Assembly: GCA_966211455.1 (NCBI GenBank)
Contig: CBIHNI010000010.1
Span: forward strand, 62,001 to 126,000
Origin: 21-14-0-10-47-8 sp966211455
Lineage (GTDB): Bacteria > Bdellovibrionota > Bdellovibrionia > Bdellovibrionales > Bdellovibrionaceae
Direction of reading: 5' to 3'
Length of the DNA: 64,000 nucleotides
Part shown: piece by piece, positions 34,068-42,192 of the stretch
How the letters are laid out: the number at the start of each line of letters is the position of its first letter
Numbering within the stretch: position 1 is the stretch's first letter
The notes under the pieces: generated by a model
What the model was told of the DNA's origin: nothing
Seen by the model: only the letters and a program-made list of their open reading frames with translations
Database searches by the model: none
Translations under genes and position numbers: made by a program

Positions 34068-34487
34068 TCAGTGCATTTCGCTTTTACGTAAGTAAGCCAA
34101 GATTTGATCGCAGGTTTCTTGTGTGGATGCTTTCGCATTTTTCAAAGTCAGCGAGCTAAATGCAACGTCCGCATCCGGATCTAGCGTGATGCAGATCGGG
34201 GTGACGCCGGCGTGATTGCAAAGGCCGGTGATGACTTTCCAGTCTTTGTCGCGAAGGGGAAAGGCGATGATCGGAAGCTTTCCTTCGTGCGCCAATTCGC
34301 AGGCGCGCAAGGTGCCGGTCATCACGGTCGCGATGACCCATTTGGCCTGATCCAATCCTTCTTTCGAAACGATCTCGTCACCATTCAAAAAGACCGAATC
34401 TGGCAATTGCTCGGATAAAAGTTTTCCGATGGTGGATTTGTCAGCCGTGGTGGGGCCGTTGATAAAAATCGCGCGACAATTCAGCAT
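34068..34487 (-). CDS. CPT-like P-loop protein with altered Walker A
   Basis: 139 residues, against about 178 for the family. The start 'AIFINGPTTADKSTIGKLLSEQLPDSVFLNGDEI' is the CPT/gluconate-kinase-like first half, but the Walker A loop reads GPTTADKST, with Asp where Gly is nearly always found before the Lys. The second half is shortened and lacks the 'CPLE..E.RE..RGD' lid seen at 148-701. The protein may be inactive as a kinase or have a changed role. It lies between a small unknown gene and an SMI1/KNR4 gene, 14 bp from the latter. Confidence 0.6.
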   Translation of the reverse strand: MLNCRAIFINGPTTADKSTIGKLLSEQLPDSVFLNGDEIVSKEGLDQAKWVIATVMTGTLRACELAHEGKLPIIAFPLRDKDWKVITGLCNHAGVTPICITLDPDADVAFSSLTLKNAKASTQETCDQILAYLRKSEMH

Positions 34488-34501
34488 TTAATTGAAACCT
34501 T

Positions 34502-35137
34502 TCATTCGCGGGCTCGCTCTTCGTAAAGACTGAGAAGCTCGGCCGCAAGTTCCGAATATTCGACGAGGCGTTCGGGAAGAAATTCAGCCATGGATTTGCT
34601 TTCGGAAAATGCATCCATCTCGGCCAAATCTTCGGCATCATAAGCTTCGACTTTGTAATCCGGTCGTCCCAGAGCATAGCGGACCAATGCGAAAGATCCT
34701 TTTTGATCGTAAATCAGGTAATCGGTGCAGCGATCGCCGGATTCCCAGTAGCCGATCCAATGAAAGTGCGAATTGACGTGGGCAATGCCTTCGTCCGTCA
34801 GATCGGTGGACCAGTGCTTTGTGACGAGATCGGCGAAGCCTGTGGATTTGGGATCATTATTGAAACCCAGATTGAATCCGCAATGATCTTTTGGAATATG
34901 TAAGCCTTTTGATAGCTTCAAAAATTTTTTTATTTCCGCCGGAAACTGATGACCGAATTTTGTTTCCAGCGATTGGATTTCGGCGTCGCCAAGCGGGGCC
35001 AGGACAGTGACCTGCGCGGGAAGGTTTTTGTATTTCGCATTGATCTCCCCCAGTTTTTTGTAGCCATCGGCAATTTGACGGATTTTTTGCACAAAATCGG
35101 GGAGAGTCAGCGAAGTATTCTGTGAAGTTGAACCCAT
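34502..35137 (-). CDS. SMI1/KNR4-family (SUKH) protein
   Basis: 211 residues. After a helical start comes the SUKH pattern: 'LGDAEIQSLETKFGHQFPAEIKKFLKLSKGLHI', 'FHWIGYWESGDRCTDYLIYDQ' and a helical tail. SUKH proteins often neutralise toxins of contact-dependent systems, but many have no toxin partner. No toxin is visible next to this gene. A 7-bp inverted repeat (CCATCCG at 35134-35140, CGGATGG at 35153-35159) covers the start codon and could fold in the mRNA. Confidence 0.75.
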   Translation of the reverse strand: MGSTSQNTSLTLPDFVQKIRQIADGYKKLGEINAKYKNLPAQVTVLAPLGDAEIQSLETKFGHQFPAEIKKFLKLSKGLHIPKDHCGFNLGFNNDPKSTGFADLVTKHWSTDLTDEGIAHVNSHFHWIGYWESGDRCTDYLIYDQKGSFALVRYALGRPDYKVEAYDAEDLAEMDAFSESKSMAEFLPERLVEYSELAAELLSLYEERARE

Positions 35138-35228
35138 CCGGATATCATTCCACGGATGGATCCAAAAGCAATCTTTGATTTATGAGGACTGAGGAAATTC
35201 GATCATCAATGACGTCTGATTTTTGGGA

Positions 35229-35765
35229 TCATCGATTGGATTTTTTCCATATTGCTTTTGACCATTCAATCTGGAAATCCATCAGAATCGAACCCGCAAT
35301 AGGTCCCAATTTAAGCGCGGTATTTTGAGCTTTCGGATTCTGCAAGTAAAAGTATGAAGCCGAACCTTTCGTTGGCGTACTCCAGTGATACAGATGCCCA
35401 GACGCCAGATTCTGTTTTTTGATTTCAATAGCACTATAGCCAAGCGCTTTGATGTCAGCTTGAATTGTGTTCGCAGCATCAAAATTTGAAAGCAACTGCG
35501 CTGGGATTTTGGCTACAGACTTTGCCTTGAGAGCTGGAGTCGATACATTTATAATTTGTGTCTCGTCAGAGACGGCTTCAACGCCCATCAGTTCTGAAGT
35601 GCCGTTGCTAGAGCTGGTCGGTATTTGCAGTGAAAAGGTTTTGAAGCTCAGCTCGATCACGGTTTTCCCCGCAGTCTGTTGCAATGGCTTGGGTTGAGCC
35701 TGCAAATTTGCGACTGCGAGTAAGGCAATCAAGGGCGCAATTCGAAAGGCTTTTTTAAGTATCAT
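35229..35765 (-). CDS. Secreted protein of unknown function
   Basis: 178 residues with a signal peptide (MILKKAFRIAPLIALLAVANLQA). The mature part begins 'KTVIELSFKTFSLQIPTSSS' and continues with 'VAKIPAQLLSNFDAANTIQADIKALGYSAIEIKK' and 'LYHWSTPTKGSASYFYLQNPKAQNTALKLG'. It looks like a small alpha/beta fold. No cysteines, no known motif. Confidence 0.6.
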   Translation of the reverse strand: MILKKAFRIAPLIALLAVANLQAQPKPLQQTAGKTVIELSFKTFSLQIPTSSSNGTSELMGVEAVSDETQIINVSTPALKAKSVAKIPAQLLSNFDAANTIQADIKALGYSAIEIKKQNLASGHLYHWSTPTKGSASYFYLQNPKAQNTALKLGPIAGSILMDFQIEWSKAIWKKSNR

Positions 35766-35969
35766 CCACTGAGCTTACCCGGATCTTCATAGGGGTCAAT
35801 GGGCAAAGAGCCCATCAACCTTTGCTTGATTTAGGGTGCGATCATTTGCGCACACAGAGTTTTAATCAGGTTCAATTTCTAATCAGTGTTCATCATTTCG
35901 TCACTTGCTTCAAGCGAGCGAGCTTTAAAGTGGTCTCCGAAGGCATCACCTTTGCAAATCTACTGTATT

Positions 35970-36779
35970 GTGAAAATACGCGTTCTGAAATCCATTTTAT
36001 TCGCTCTCGCGTTTGTTTGTATGGGGCCTTCATTGGTCTCGTATGCGGCCTCGAGCGTGATTAAATGTCACACTTCCTCTGCAACTCAAGTTTCAACCCA
36101 GTCGACAGCACTGACGAAGCCCTTGCCGGATAGCTTTCATGCCGTCGTGCAAAGACAGTTGGTCGATGGCAGCGTTGTGACCCTGGTGGATATGAAGCAG
36201 ATTCCCAATGGTCCCAGTTTTTTGGGAAACTTGGTTCGCAATTACGAAGCCGTTCGGAAGAAAATTTATTCCGAGCGCTTGACGAAATTTCAGAAAGATT
36301 TGACCCCAGAACAACAGAAAATCGCAGACGCTCAAGAAGCCGAAGCCAGTGCTCGATCTTTGTTTGTGGTTCTGACGAAAAACGATCCGGCGATTTCGCA
36401 GCCCGAATATTTGGGCGGGGCGCGGGTCGTCTTAGCTCAAGGCTCTGAAAAATTGCCGTTTGAAGTTGATCCCACTCTGAATATTCAACGCAAAGAGAAA
36501 GAAGGGATTTCGGCCGAAGTGGGCCGTCTGACCGTGATCACGCAAGAAAACGCCGAAACCCAGCTTCGCCGATCCTTAGAAATTATCCGCTTGGCTTTGC
36601 AGGCGCTTTACAATCATTCAGAAGTGCATACCATTTACGTGCACACTTCGAAGGTTCATCGCAGATTGTATCGATCCATTGGTCTGAATACGGATCAGGT
36701 TTATGATATCGATAAAGAAAATCAGGTTCTGGTTTTCGACCGTCAATATCTTGTCGATTTTTTGGGGCGCACACCTTAA
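35970..36779 (+). CDS. Exported protein with a GNAT/acyl-synthase-like core
   Basis: About 269 residues from a GTG at 35970 with a signal peptide (KIRVLKSILFALAFVCMGPSLVSYA). The core has 'RQLVDGSVVTLVDM', 'LGGARVVLAQGSEKLPFEVD', 'AEVGRLTVI', a helix 'LRRSLEIIRLALQALY' and 'VHTIYVHTSKVHRRLYRSIGL'. That order (early strand with 'GG-x-R', 'E-x-G-R-L', long helix, 'T-x-x-x-x-x-L-Y-R-x-x-G') recalls GNAT transferases, above all FeeM-like N-acyl amino acid and LuxI-like synthases. An exported version would be unusual. The start lacks a ribosome site, so export is not certain. Confidence 0.5.
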   Translation: MKIRVLKSILFALAFVCMGPSLVSYAASSVIKCHTSSATQVSTQSTALTKPLPDSFHAVVQRQLVDGSVVTLVDMKQIPNGPSFLGNLVRNYEAVRKKIYSERLTKFQKDLTPEQQKIADAQEAEASARSLFVVLTKNDPAISQPEYLGGARVVLAQGSEKLPFEVDPTLNIQRKEKEGISAEVGRLTVITQENAETQLRRSLEIIRLALQALYNHSEVHTIYVHTSKVHRRLYRSIGLNTDQVYDIDKENQVLVFDRQYLVDFLGRTP

Positions 36780-36780
36780 G

Positions 36781-37248
36781 TTACTTCAGGCGAAAAGGTT
36801 TTGCCCCTTTGATAAACGAATTCCAAGCTTTTGGGGGCGCCACGGTGATCGCCTTTTGGCTGAGATCACCATCATGAAATCCTGTTAAGGACAGGCTGAG
36901 CTTTGGGAAAAATACGAAGCCATAGGATTCGTAAGCTTCGCCGTCAAAAGTCAGAAGATTTTTTAGCACAGTTTTGGGTTTTTCTTTCATCACAAACATA
37001 TCGAAAAGAACAACATTCTTCATTTCCTTGGTGAAGCCCAGATGCTCAAGCGCCAAGCTTTTCGAATAGGTAAAGGTCATCTGAGAGCTAGCCCTGCTTT
37101 CGGTGCGCTTTCCACGAAAGTTTTTCGATACGATTTCAGGTTTGAAAAGGAAGGCTTCGACTTCCTTGGGTGTCGACCCAAAGTCGAGACCCAAGCATCC
37201 AGAATTGGGAAGAAGAATAAACTCGGTCGATGTCGTGATGCGATTCAT
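36781..37248 (-). CDS. Hypothetical protein
   Basis: 155 residues from the ATG at 37248 (MNRITTSTEFILLPNSGCLGLDFG); the frame is open further upstream but that part looks non-coding. It has a possible carbohydrate- or lipid-binding beta fold: 'TYSKSLALEHLGFTKEMKNVVLFDMFVM' and 'YESYGFVFFPKLSLSLTGFHDGDLSQKAITV'. No leader or known family. Divergent from the EamA gene and converging on the GNAT-like gene, with which it leaves a 1-bp gap. Confidence 0.5.
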   Translation of the reverse strand: MNRITTSTEFILLPNSGCLGLDFGSTPKEVEAFLFKPEIVSKNFRGKRTESRASSQMTFTYSKSLALEHLGFTKEMKNVVLFDMFVMKEKPKTVLKNLLTFDGEAYESYGFVFFPKLSLSLTGFHDGDLSQKAITVAPPKAWNSFIKGAKPFRLK

Positions 37249-37400
37249 ATGCAACCAACGAAATCCTAAAAAGAGCCGCAAGTCAATCAGGCCATCGGGT
37301 GAAAGAATCGACAAGGAGCCAAATCCCTGGCGCCGAGCCAATAGAAAGTGCGGTTGCAATCGAAGAGGAGCAGGGAGATAGTTTTGATAAGAGGTTGACG

Positions 37401-37826
37401 ATGGAAGTTTTAGATTGGCGTTTTTTTGCAATTGCATCGGCAGTTTTTGCGTCCCTGACGGCGATCTTTGGTAAGATCGGGGTGACGAATCTCAACTCGA
37501 ATCTGGCGACCTTCATTCGGACTTTGGTGATTTTGGCGTTTATCACCTTGCTGGTGACGGCACGTAAAGAATGGCAGCTGACGGAAGCTGTGACCAAACG
37601 TCAGCTGATTTTTTTGATTTTATCAGGTCTTGCAACCGGTGCCTCTTGGCTTTGCTATTATCGGGCTTTGCAAATGGGGCCGGCTTCGAAGGTGGCTCCG
37701 TTAGATAAGCTCAGTGTTGCCTTCACGATTTTGCTGGCCATTCTTTTTCTAGGCGAGAGCCTAACCTGGAAAGCTGCCACCGGTGGAGCTTTAATCGTAT
37801 TAGGATCCGTACTCTTGGTTCTGTAA
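37401..37826 (+). CDS. EamA-family (drug/metabolite) transporter, single unit
   Basis: 141 residues from the ATG at 37401 with GAGG upstream. It holds one EamA unit with about five membrane helices: 'FFAIASAVFASLTAIFGKIGV', 'NLATFIRTLVILAFITLLVTA', 'RQLIFLILSGLATGASWLCYYRALQMGPASKV', 'LDKLSVAFTILLAILFLGESLTWK' and 'ATGGALIVLGSVLLVL'. Usual DMT transporters have two units; a single unit must pair as a dimer. The substrate is unknown. A 49-bp palindromic repeat follows the stop. Confidence 0.9.
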   Translation: MEVLDWRFFAIASAVFASLTAIFGKIGVTNLNSNLATFIRTLVILAFITLLVTARKEWQLTEAVTKRQLIFLILSGLATGASWLCYYRALQMGPASKVAPLDKLSVAFTILLAILFLGESLTWKAATGGALIVLGSVLLVL

Positions 37827-37838
37827 CGCGAGTTTCAA

Positions 37839-37887
37839 AGGTACGCCGTACCTTTTGCCACGGTGTCCCCAAAGGTACGGCGTACCT
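37839..37887. repeat. 49-bp palindromic repeat, copy 1
   Basis: AGGTACG-C-CGTACCT (37839-37853), itself a 15-bp palindrome, a 19-bp centre, then AGGTACGGCGTACCT (37873-37887). The second copy at 41476-41524 is its reverse complement with one base change. It lies between two convergent genes and its end runs into the stop codon of the minus-strand gene. A T run (ATTTTT) follows on the plus strand, so it can act as a terminator. Confidence 0.85.
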
Positions 37888-38716
37888 ATTTTTGGCAGGC
37901 CCAGTCCCAGTTGGCTTTGATTTGGCAGCTGTAATCGAAAGTTTCTTGAGATTGGCGGCAGAAGATAAAATCGGCACTGTAATAGACATGCGACATGGCG
38001 CCCTCGCCCCAGACTCCGACCGCTTGCAGGGCTTCTAGCAAAAGACCCGCGCGGCTTGAATCTTCGAACAATGAAGCGCATTGGGCGCTGGCAAAATCAT
38101 CCCCGATGGCATTGTCGTTGGTGCTGCCGCAGTCGATCTTTTTCAAGGTGAAATATTTTTGCTTCTTTCCCTGCGGTTTCAATCCAAGCATCGAAAAAGT
38201 TCGGATCAGATGCTTGGCTTTTTCGCCGTAAAAGGTGCGACGCTCGTGGCAAATCTCATCCGATTTAAAATCTGTCTTTTTCAGAAGGGTCGAAGAAACG
38301 CCGTAATTCAAATCCGAAATCCGGCTGAGACCCAAAAGCTCGTGAATGATCAGTCGGGTTTTGCTTTCGTCCGTCAGGCTGCGCCAGCGCGGCTCTGAAA
38401 AATCGATCCGCATCGCTTCAGGATCATTGATGGCATCAACCGCGACCCCATTCAGTGTCAGCTCGGAACGCAGAGATTGGACTTTCACCAGCTTCAAATT
38501 TTTTTGCAAAATTGTGACATCGATCGTCTGTGATCCGACCGGGATCGGAGATTGTGCCATCAAAGAATTGATGATCAGATCGGCCCGGTCATAAAATTCG
38601 GCCACATCGATGTTGCCTCCGCCCCGGGTGCCTGAAGAGCCGCCGGCCGCCGCGTGAATTGCGAAAAGAAAAGCTAAAGCCAATAACAGACGGGCTGGCG
38701 TCAAAATTGAACTCAT
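37886..38716 (-). CDS. Secreted protein paired with a TIGR02147 regulator
   Basis: 276 residues with a signal peptide (PARLLLALAFLFAIHAAA) followed by 'GGSSGTRGGGNIDVAEFYDRA', a glycine-rich N-terminus I associate with secreted Bdellovibrio proteins. 'IIHELLGLSRI' in the middle resembles a degenerate HExxH-like helix without the second His. The last third has several cysteines (KIDCGST, SAQCAS, FIFCRQS, DYSCQIK, WACQK). It overlaps the TIGR02147 gene by 4 bp (ATGA), so it is translated with it. Function unknown. Confidence 0.7.
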   Translation of the reverse strand: MSSILTPARLLLALAFLFAIHAAAGGSSGTRGGGNIDVAEFYDRADLIINSLMAQSPIPVGSQTIDVTILQKNLKLVKVQSLRSELTLNGVAVDAINDPEAMRIDFSEPRWRSLTDESKTRLIIHELLGLSRISDLNYGVSSTLLKKTDFKSDEICHERRTFYGEKAKHLIRTFSMLGLKPQGKKQKYFTLKKIDCGSTNDNAIGDDFASAQCASLFEDSSRAGLLLEALQAVGVWGEGAMSHVYYSADFIFCRQSQETFDYSCQIKANWDWACQK

Positions 38717-39519
38717 TGTTGGATGTCCTTGGTTAAACGGAAAAATTGAATTCCCAGGTGGTAGACTTGCTTCTTACTTTTCTTGGATCCGGCCAAAGAA
38801 ATCATACGTGAAAAACAGTCTTCGAAAATTTCTTCGGCTTGTTTCAGCTGCTTTTCGTCGAAAGCAAAGGTTTCAGAGCCAACAAATTTTTCCTGCGGCG
38901 ATTGTTGATGCAAAGACTGCTGAGCTTTGACGAACATCTGTTCATGAAAACGGCGAAGGGCCGCGTTCGGAACATCCGAGCTGGCACGCAGAAGGCTTTT
39001 GCTTTTTTTCAGCTGCCCCTGGCGATTTTTCTCCAGAAGATCTAACCGCAGCAGACGGTCGATCGCGGCTTCGGCCTCGGCCTTGGAAATGCCCAAAGCT
39101 GTGGCCGCCGAACTTGGTGTTAAAACGGAATGATCTAGCTGAGTCATCTCAAGGATAGGGAGATGGTACCAGTCTGCGATCATGCGAAAGTGATCGAGAT
39201 GCAAAGCGAAGGTTTGAGCCTGCGGTATTTGTAAATTCAGCTGCTCAAGAAGCTCGACTTTTTGCTCGGGAGATTTGGCGCGGTCCAGTTGCACCAGACC
39301 CACAAAGTAAGCGTTCTTCTTCTTATCAAACTTCAGTTTCTTTCCGATCTCAAAGGCGCGCTCGACCGAAATTTTTTTCTTTCCGGCCAGCAAAGCGGAG
39401 AGCATCGAAGGCGAGATGCCGATTTTCTTCGCCATCGCTCTTAACGAATAAGAAGGGTTTGCGGCGATCCGATCGGCCAGTTCGATTTTCAGCAAGTCAC
39501 GGTAATTCAGAATTTCCAC
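38713..39519 (-). CDS. TIGR02147-family regulator-like protein
   Basis: 268 residues. The N-terminus is an XRE-type helix-turn-helix ('SYSLRAMAKKIGISPSMLSALLAGKKKISVERAFEIGKKL'), followed by the family block 'FRMIADWYHLPILEMTQLD', 'AATALGISKAEAEAAIDRLLRLDLLEK' (a winged-helix part) and a C-terminal 'FEDCFSRMISLAGSKKSKKQVYHLGIQFFRLT'. TIGR02147 is known mainly from Bdellovibrio and Fibrobacter; its members are probably DNA-binding. It is the first gene of the pair with the secreted protein at 37886. Divergent from another small secreted protein gene, with GTGAACA boxes between. Confidence 0.88.
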   Translation of the reverse strand: MEILNYRDLLKIELADRIAANPSYSLRAMAKKIGISPSMLSALLAGKKKISVERAFEIGKKLKFDKKKNAYFVGLVQLDRAKSPEQKVELLEQLNLQIPQAQTFALHLDHFRMIADWYHLPILEMTQLDHSVLTPSSAATALGISKAEAEAAIDRLLRLDLLEKNRQGQLKKSKSLLRASSDVPNAALRRFHEQMFVKAQQSLHQQSPQEKFVGSETFAFDEKQLKQAEEIFEDCFSRMISLAGSKKSKKQVYHLGIQFFRLTKDIQQ

Positions 39520-39561
39520 ACAGCGCTTCTAGTCACAAAAGTCGGGCCTGTCATCGAAATA

Positions 39562-39632
39562 GTGAACACCATTCAGCGCTTTGGTGAACAGGTCTATGGT
39601 TTGTCCGTCAGGCCGTTCACAAGCGGTGAACA
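39562..39632. promoter_or_regulatory. Three phased GTGAACA boxes
   Basis: GTGAACA occurs at 39562-39568, 39584-39590 and 39626-39632. The spacings are 22 and 42 bp, about two and four DNA turns. The last forms an inverted repeat with GTTCAC at 39615-39620. They fill the gap between the divergent TIGR02147 gene and the secreted protein at 39706. They are likely operator sites, possibly for the TIGR02147 protein. Confidence 0.5.
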
Positions 39633-39705
39633 GTTTTAAGTCGGCAAATGACATAACTTCTTTCGGGCCGAGAGGGGCCTGGCTACCATGATTTCAGGAG
39701 GATTT

Positions 39706-40047
39706 ATGAAATCTTTGACTCTTGTTCTTTTCTTATCAATAGCGTCCTTGGCGATGGCAAAAACCCCAGCAAAACGAAATGTCAGCAATGACGGAAGCCT
39801 GGGACCCTGCGCTTTGACGGCCCAGCATGCGATCATCGCCATCGCTCAATTGAACCATATCGACGTCACGAAGCCCGAAGAGTACAGCAAGCTTTTGGTG
39901 AAGCTCGCAAGCGGTGGCGATTACGATGCCGGCAAAGTGGTCAGCTGGAAAAGCGAAGATGAAAGATTCAGCGTCACCACCAATACTGGGCACGCGGAAA
40001 AGAACAGCTGCTATATTTCAGACTTAAAGTTCAATCCTCAACCTTAA
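39706..40047 (+). CDS. Small secreted protein
   Basis: 113 residues from the ATG at 39706 with a strong AGGAGG site. Signal peptide MKSLTLVLFLSIASLAMA. The mature part has two cysteines ('GPCALTAQHAIIAIAQLNHID' and 'NSCYISDLKF'), a helix with a small-residue face, and beta strands (KVVSWKSEDERFSVTT). No family recognised. It is divergent from the TIGR02147 gene and probably shares its control through the GTGAACA boxes. A good terminator follows. Confidence 0.7.
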   Translation: MKSLTLVLFLSIASLAMAKTPAKRNVSNDGSLGPCALTAQHAIIAIAQLNHIDVTKPEEYSKLLVKLASGGDYDAGKVVSWKSEDERFSVTTNTGHAEKNSCYISDLKFNPQP

Positions 40048-40079
40048 GTCCGTTTGAGTGTGAGTGTGACTCCGCGCTA

Positions 40080-40133
40080 GAGCCGCCTGCTTTTTTTCCC
40101 AAATTGTTGGGCTGGCGGTTCTTTTTTTCTTTT
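40080..40133 (+). terminator. Rho-independent terminator
   Basis: GAGCCGCC (40080-40087) and GGCGGTTC (40114-40121) form the outer stem with one G-T pair; CCCAA/TTGGG form an inner stem. A T run (TTCTTTTTTTCTTTT) follows. Confidence 0.8.
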
Positions 40134-40184
40134 CGAGTGGGCTTGATCCTGGTTAGCATTGAAAGACTTACCCAGGGGAATCAT

Positions 40185-41477
40185 ATGGCCAGTATCATCG
40201 ACCAGCTCATCGTCATCGAAAAGAAAATGCGCAATGCCGAAGGCGCCAAAGAAGCGCATCCGCTTCTGATCAAATTGCATCCGCAATTGCAAAAGACGAC
40301 ACTGCAAAACACCTCGCCCGATGATTATTACTCGAACTGGAGTTTCTATTTCCGCATGCGCCTGGGCTGCGAACAAGAGCTGGGCCTTTCCACCGAAGAA
40401 ACCGCCAAAGAAATGATCGCGCTTTTGGGTTGGGGGCAAGTTTCAGAAGAAATTCTTTTCTCGAATGACAGCGTGGCCTTGCGGATCGCTTTGCGCGCGG
40501 CTTACACCCAGGCGGCTCAATATGATCTGCAAGCTGGCCGGCTCGAGTCAGCGGTTCAAAATATTGATCAGGCTTTTCGAATCAAATCCAGCCTTGGCGA
40601 GTACGAGGATCCGTTTTTTCACTCTTACGAAACGCAGGCACGGGTGTACCGCGAGGCCGCCAAACGCGATGCCGGAAAATACCAAAATTCTTTTCTTGCG
40701 TCCTTGCAGGTTCTGGAAAAGAAAATGGACGACAGCCGATTCAAATTGCAGGATCCGAGTTTGAAATCGGATCTGCAATCCGAAGCCTATCAAAATTCCA
40801 AGAGCGAAGATCCGATCGAAAAATTAAAGCGCGGTCCCAAAGGCGAAACCTGGAAACAGGCCCTGGATCGCATGAACAAGCTGAACGAGATCTTAGGTCT
40901 GAAGCCGCCAGGTTTCGAAGACGATCCGGATGAAGAGACGATGCAAGTCTTGGAGATTCTAAAACCTGAAACCGAGGCGACATTGAAGGCGGCGGAAACG
41001 AAACATAAAACTTCGATCCCAAAAACTTTGCGCGATTGTTTGCTGACCCACGGAGCATTTCGCGCCAACGAGGACATCGATTGGGGAAGTTTCCGAATCT
41101 ACAGCTCTCAACAGTATGAGACGGCTTCGATTTTCAGCGGATTGGTCAGTGCGGTTGACGGCCTGTGGGGTGGGCGTCCTGAATTCGCAGAGAGCTTCAG
41201 CGAAGACGAAATCAAATTTCTAAACGAAAATTATTTCTGCTTCGGTCATTACAAAGTGGACGACAATGCCTACAAGCATCTGTTCTTCGATCGAAAAGGA
41301 AACTTTGACGATTTGTACTATCATCAAGACGAGTGGGGAGACGCCGAAGAGCTTTTCCGGGCCTTGCTCAGCGAATCCAGTGCCAAATACACATTTGACG
41401 CTGAAATCGCCTCGTGCGTGGACGAAGTCATCGAAAGACTCCTTGAAGTCAAAGAAGAGCGCGACAACGAAATTTAG
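40185..41477 (+). CDS. SMI1/KNR4-family protein with N-terminal helical repeats
   Basis: 430 residues from the ATG at 40185 (AGGGG upstream). Residues 1-160 look like TPR-type helix pairs ('ALRIALRAAYTQAAQYDLQAGRLESAVQNIDQAFRI'). A linker follows, and then a SUKH domain from about 245: 'PETEATLKAAETKHKTSIPKTLRDCLLTHGAF', 'FLNENYFCFGHYKVDDNAYKHLFFDRKGNFDDLYY' and a helical tail. The domain may serve in immunity or as a protein-interaction module. It is not in an operon. The 49-bp palindrome copy 2 begins inside its stop codon. Confidence 0.75.
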   Translation: MASIIDQLIVIEKKMRNAEGAKEAHPLLIKLHPQLQKTTLQNTSPDDYYSNWSFYFRMRLGCEQELGLSTEETAKEMIALLGWGQVSEEILFSNDSVALRIALRAAYTQAAQYDLQAGRLESAVQNIDQAFRIKSSLGEYEDPFFHSYETQARVYREAAKRDAGKYQNSFLASLQVLEKKMDDSRFKLQDPSLKSDLQSEAYQNSKSEDPIEKLKRGPKGETWKQALDRMNKLNEILGLKPPGFEDDPDEETMQVLEILKPETEATLKAAETKHKTSIPKTLRDCLLTHGAFRANEDIDWGSFRIYSSQQYETASIFSGLVSAVDGLWGGRPEFAESFSEDEIKFLNENYFCFGHYKVDDNAYKHLFFDRKGNFDDLYYHQDEWGDAEELFRALLSESSAKYTFDAEIASCVDEVIERLLEVKEERDNEI

Positions 41478-41524
41478 GTACGCCGTACCTTTGGGGACAC
41501 TGTGGCAAAAGGTACGGCGTACCT
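41476..41524. repeat. 49-bp palindromic repeat, copy 2
   Basis: The reverse complement of copy 1 (37839-37887) with one base difference in the 19-bp centre. It overlaps the TAG stop of the upstream gene by two bases and ends 6 bp before the stop of the convergent GST gene. Confidence 0.85.
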
Positions 41525-41529
41525 TTTGC

Positions 41530-42192
41530 CTACCGGGCGCTTCCGCGTGGAATGCCTAGGCGGTCTTCGTAAGCGCTGAGCACTTTCACGAAAGCCGGTC
41601 TCTCTTCGCAGCGCTTGCGGTAAGTGATGAGGTTCGGATATTTGTCCAGGATCTCGTTCTTGCGAAGCTCGCGCAGCACACAGGTGAAAGCAATATCTGC
41701 GACCGTAAATTCACCACCTGTCACAAAAGGCTGCGAGGCCAGCATTTGATCCAAGGTGGGAAGAAAGCGATCCAGAATTTCGACATGCCAAGGTCGCAAA
41801 GCTTGCAGATGCGGGTTTGTATCCCCCTGAAGATCGGCAAAGAAAATAGGAAGCGCAAAGGGCTCGATATTATTCAGCGAAGTGATCAGCCAGCGATAAA
41901 CCTGGGCCCGCGCTTTGAGCTCGGCCGGAATCAATTTTCCCGATTTTTCCGCCAGGTAAAGAAGGATCGCGCCGGATTCGGTCAGGATGTAGCCATCGTC
42001 ATCGATCACCGGGATCTGCTTGAAAGGATTGATCGCGCCAAAGCGAGTTTCGTCTTGAAGACCATTCGGTCCGCAATCCAGCCCGATGGTTTCATATGGC
42101 AAACCACACTCTTCTAGAGCCCACATGGCGCGAATGTCGCGGGTGTATCCCCAAAGAAACGGTGGCAAAGATTTAAAAACGTAAACTTTCAT
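41530..42192 (-). CDS. Glutathione S-transferase-like protein
   Basis: 220 residues. The thioredoxin-like N-terminal domain shows 'RDIRAMWALEECGLPYETIGLD', 'INPFKQIPVIDDDGYILTESGAILLYLAEKS', where the IPV cis-proline and the E-S pair bind glutathione. The helical C-terminal domain ends in 'GGEFTVADIAFTCVLRELRK' (the conserved N-capping 'FTVADI'). The cytoplasmic enzyme conjugates glutathione to electrophiles or acts as a peroxidase. The gene stands alone, with a 290-bp region before it that is otherwise gene-free. Confidence 0.9.
   Translation of the reverse strand: MKVYVFKSLPPFLWGYTRDIRAMWALEECGLPYETIGLDCGPNGLQDETRFGAINPFKQIPVIDDDGYILTESGAILLYLAEKSGKLIPAELKARAQVYRWLITSLNNIEPFALPIFFADLQGDTNPHLQALRPWHVEILDRFLPTLDQMLASQPFVTGGEFTVADIAFTCVLRELRKNEILDKYPNLITYRKRCEERPAFVKVLSAYEDRLGIPRGSAR

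Noticed and set aside
38300..38350. Zinc metalloprotease motif in the secreted protein (IIHELLGL)
   Set aside because: The second histidine of HExxH is missing, so protease activity cannot be claimed.
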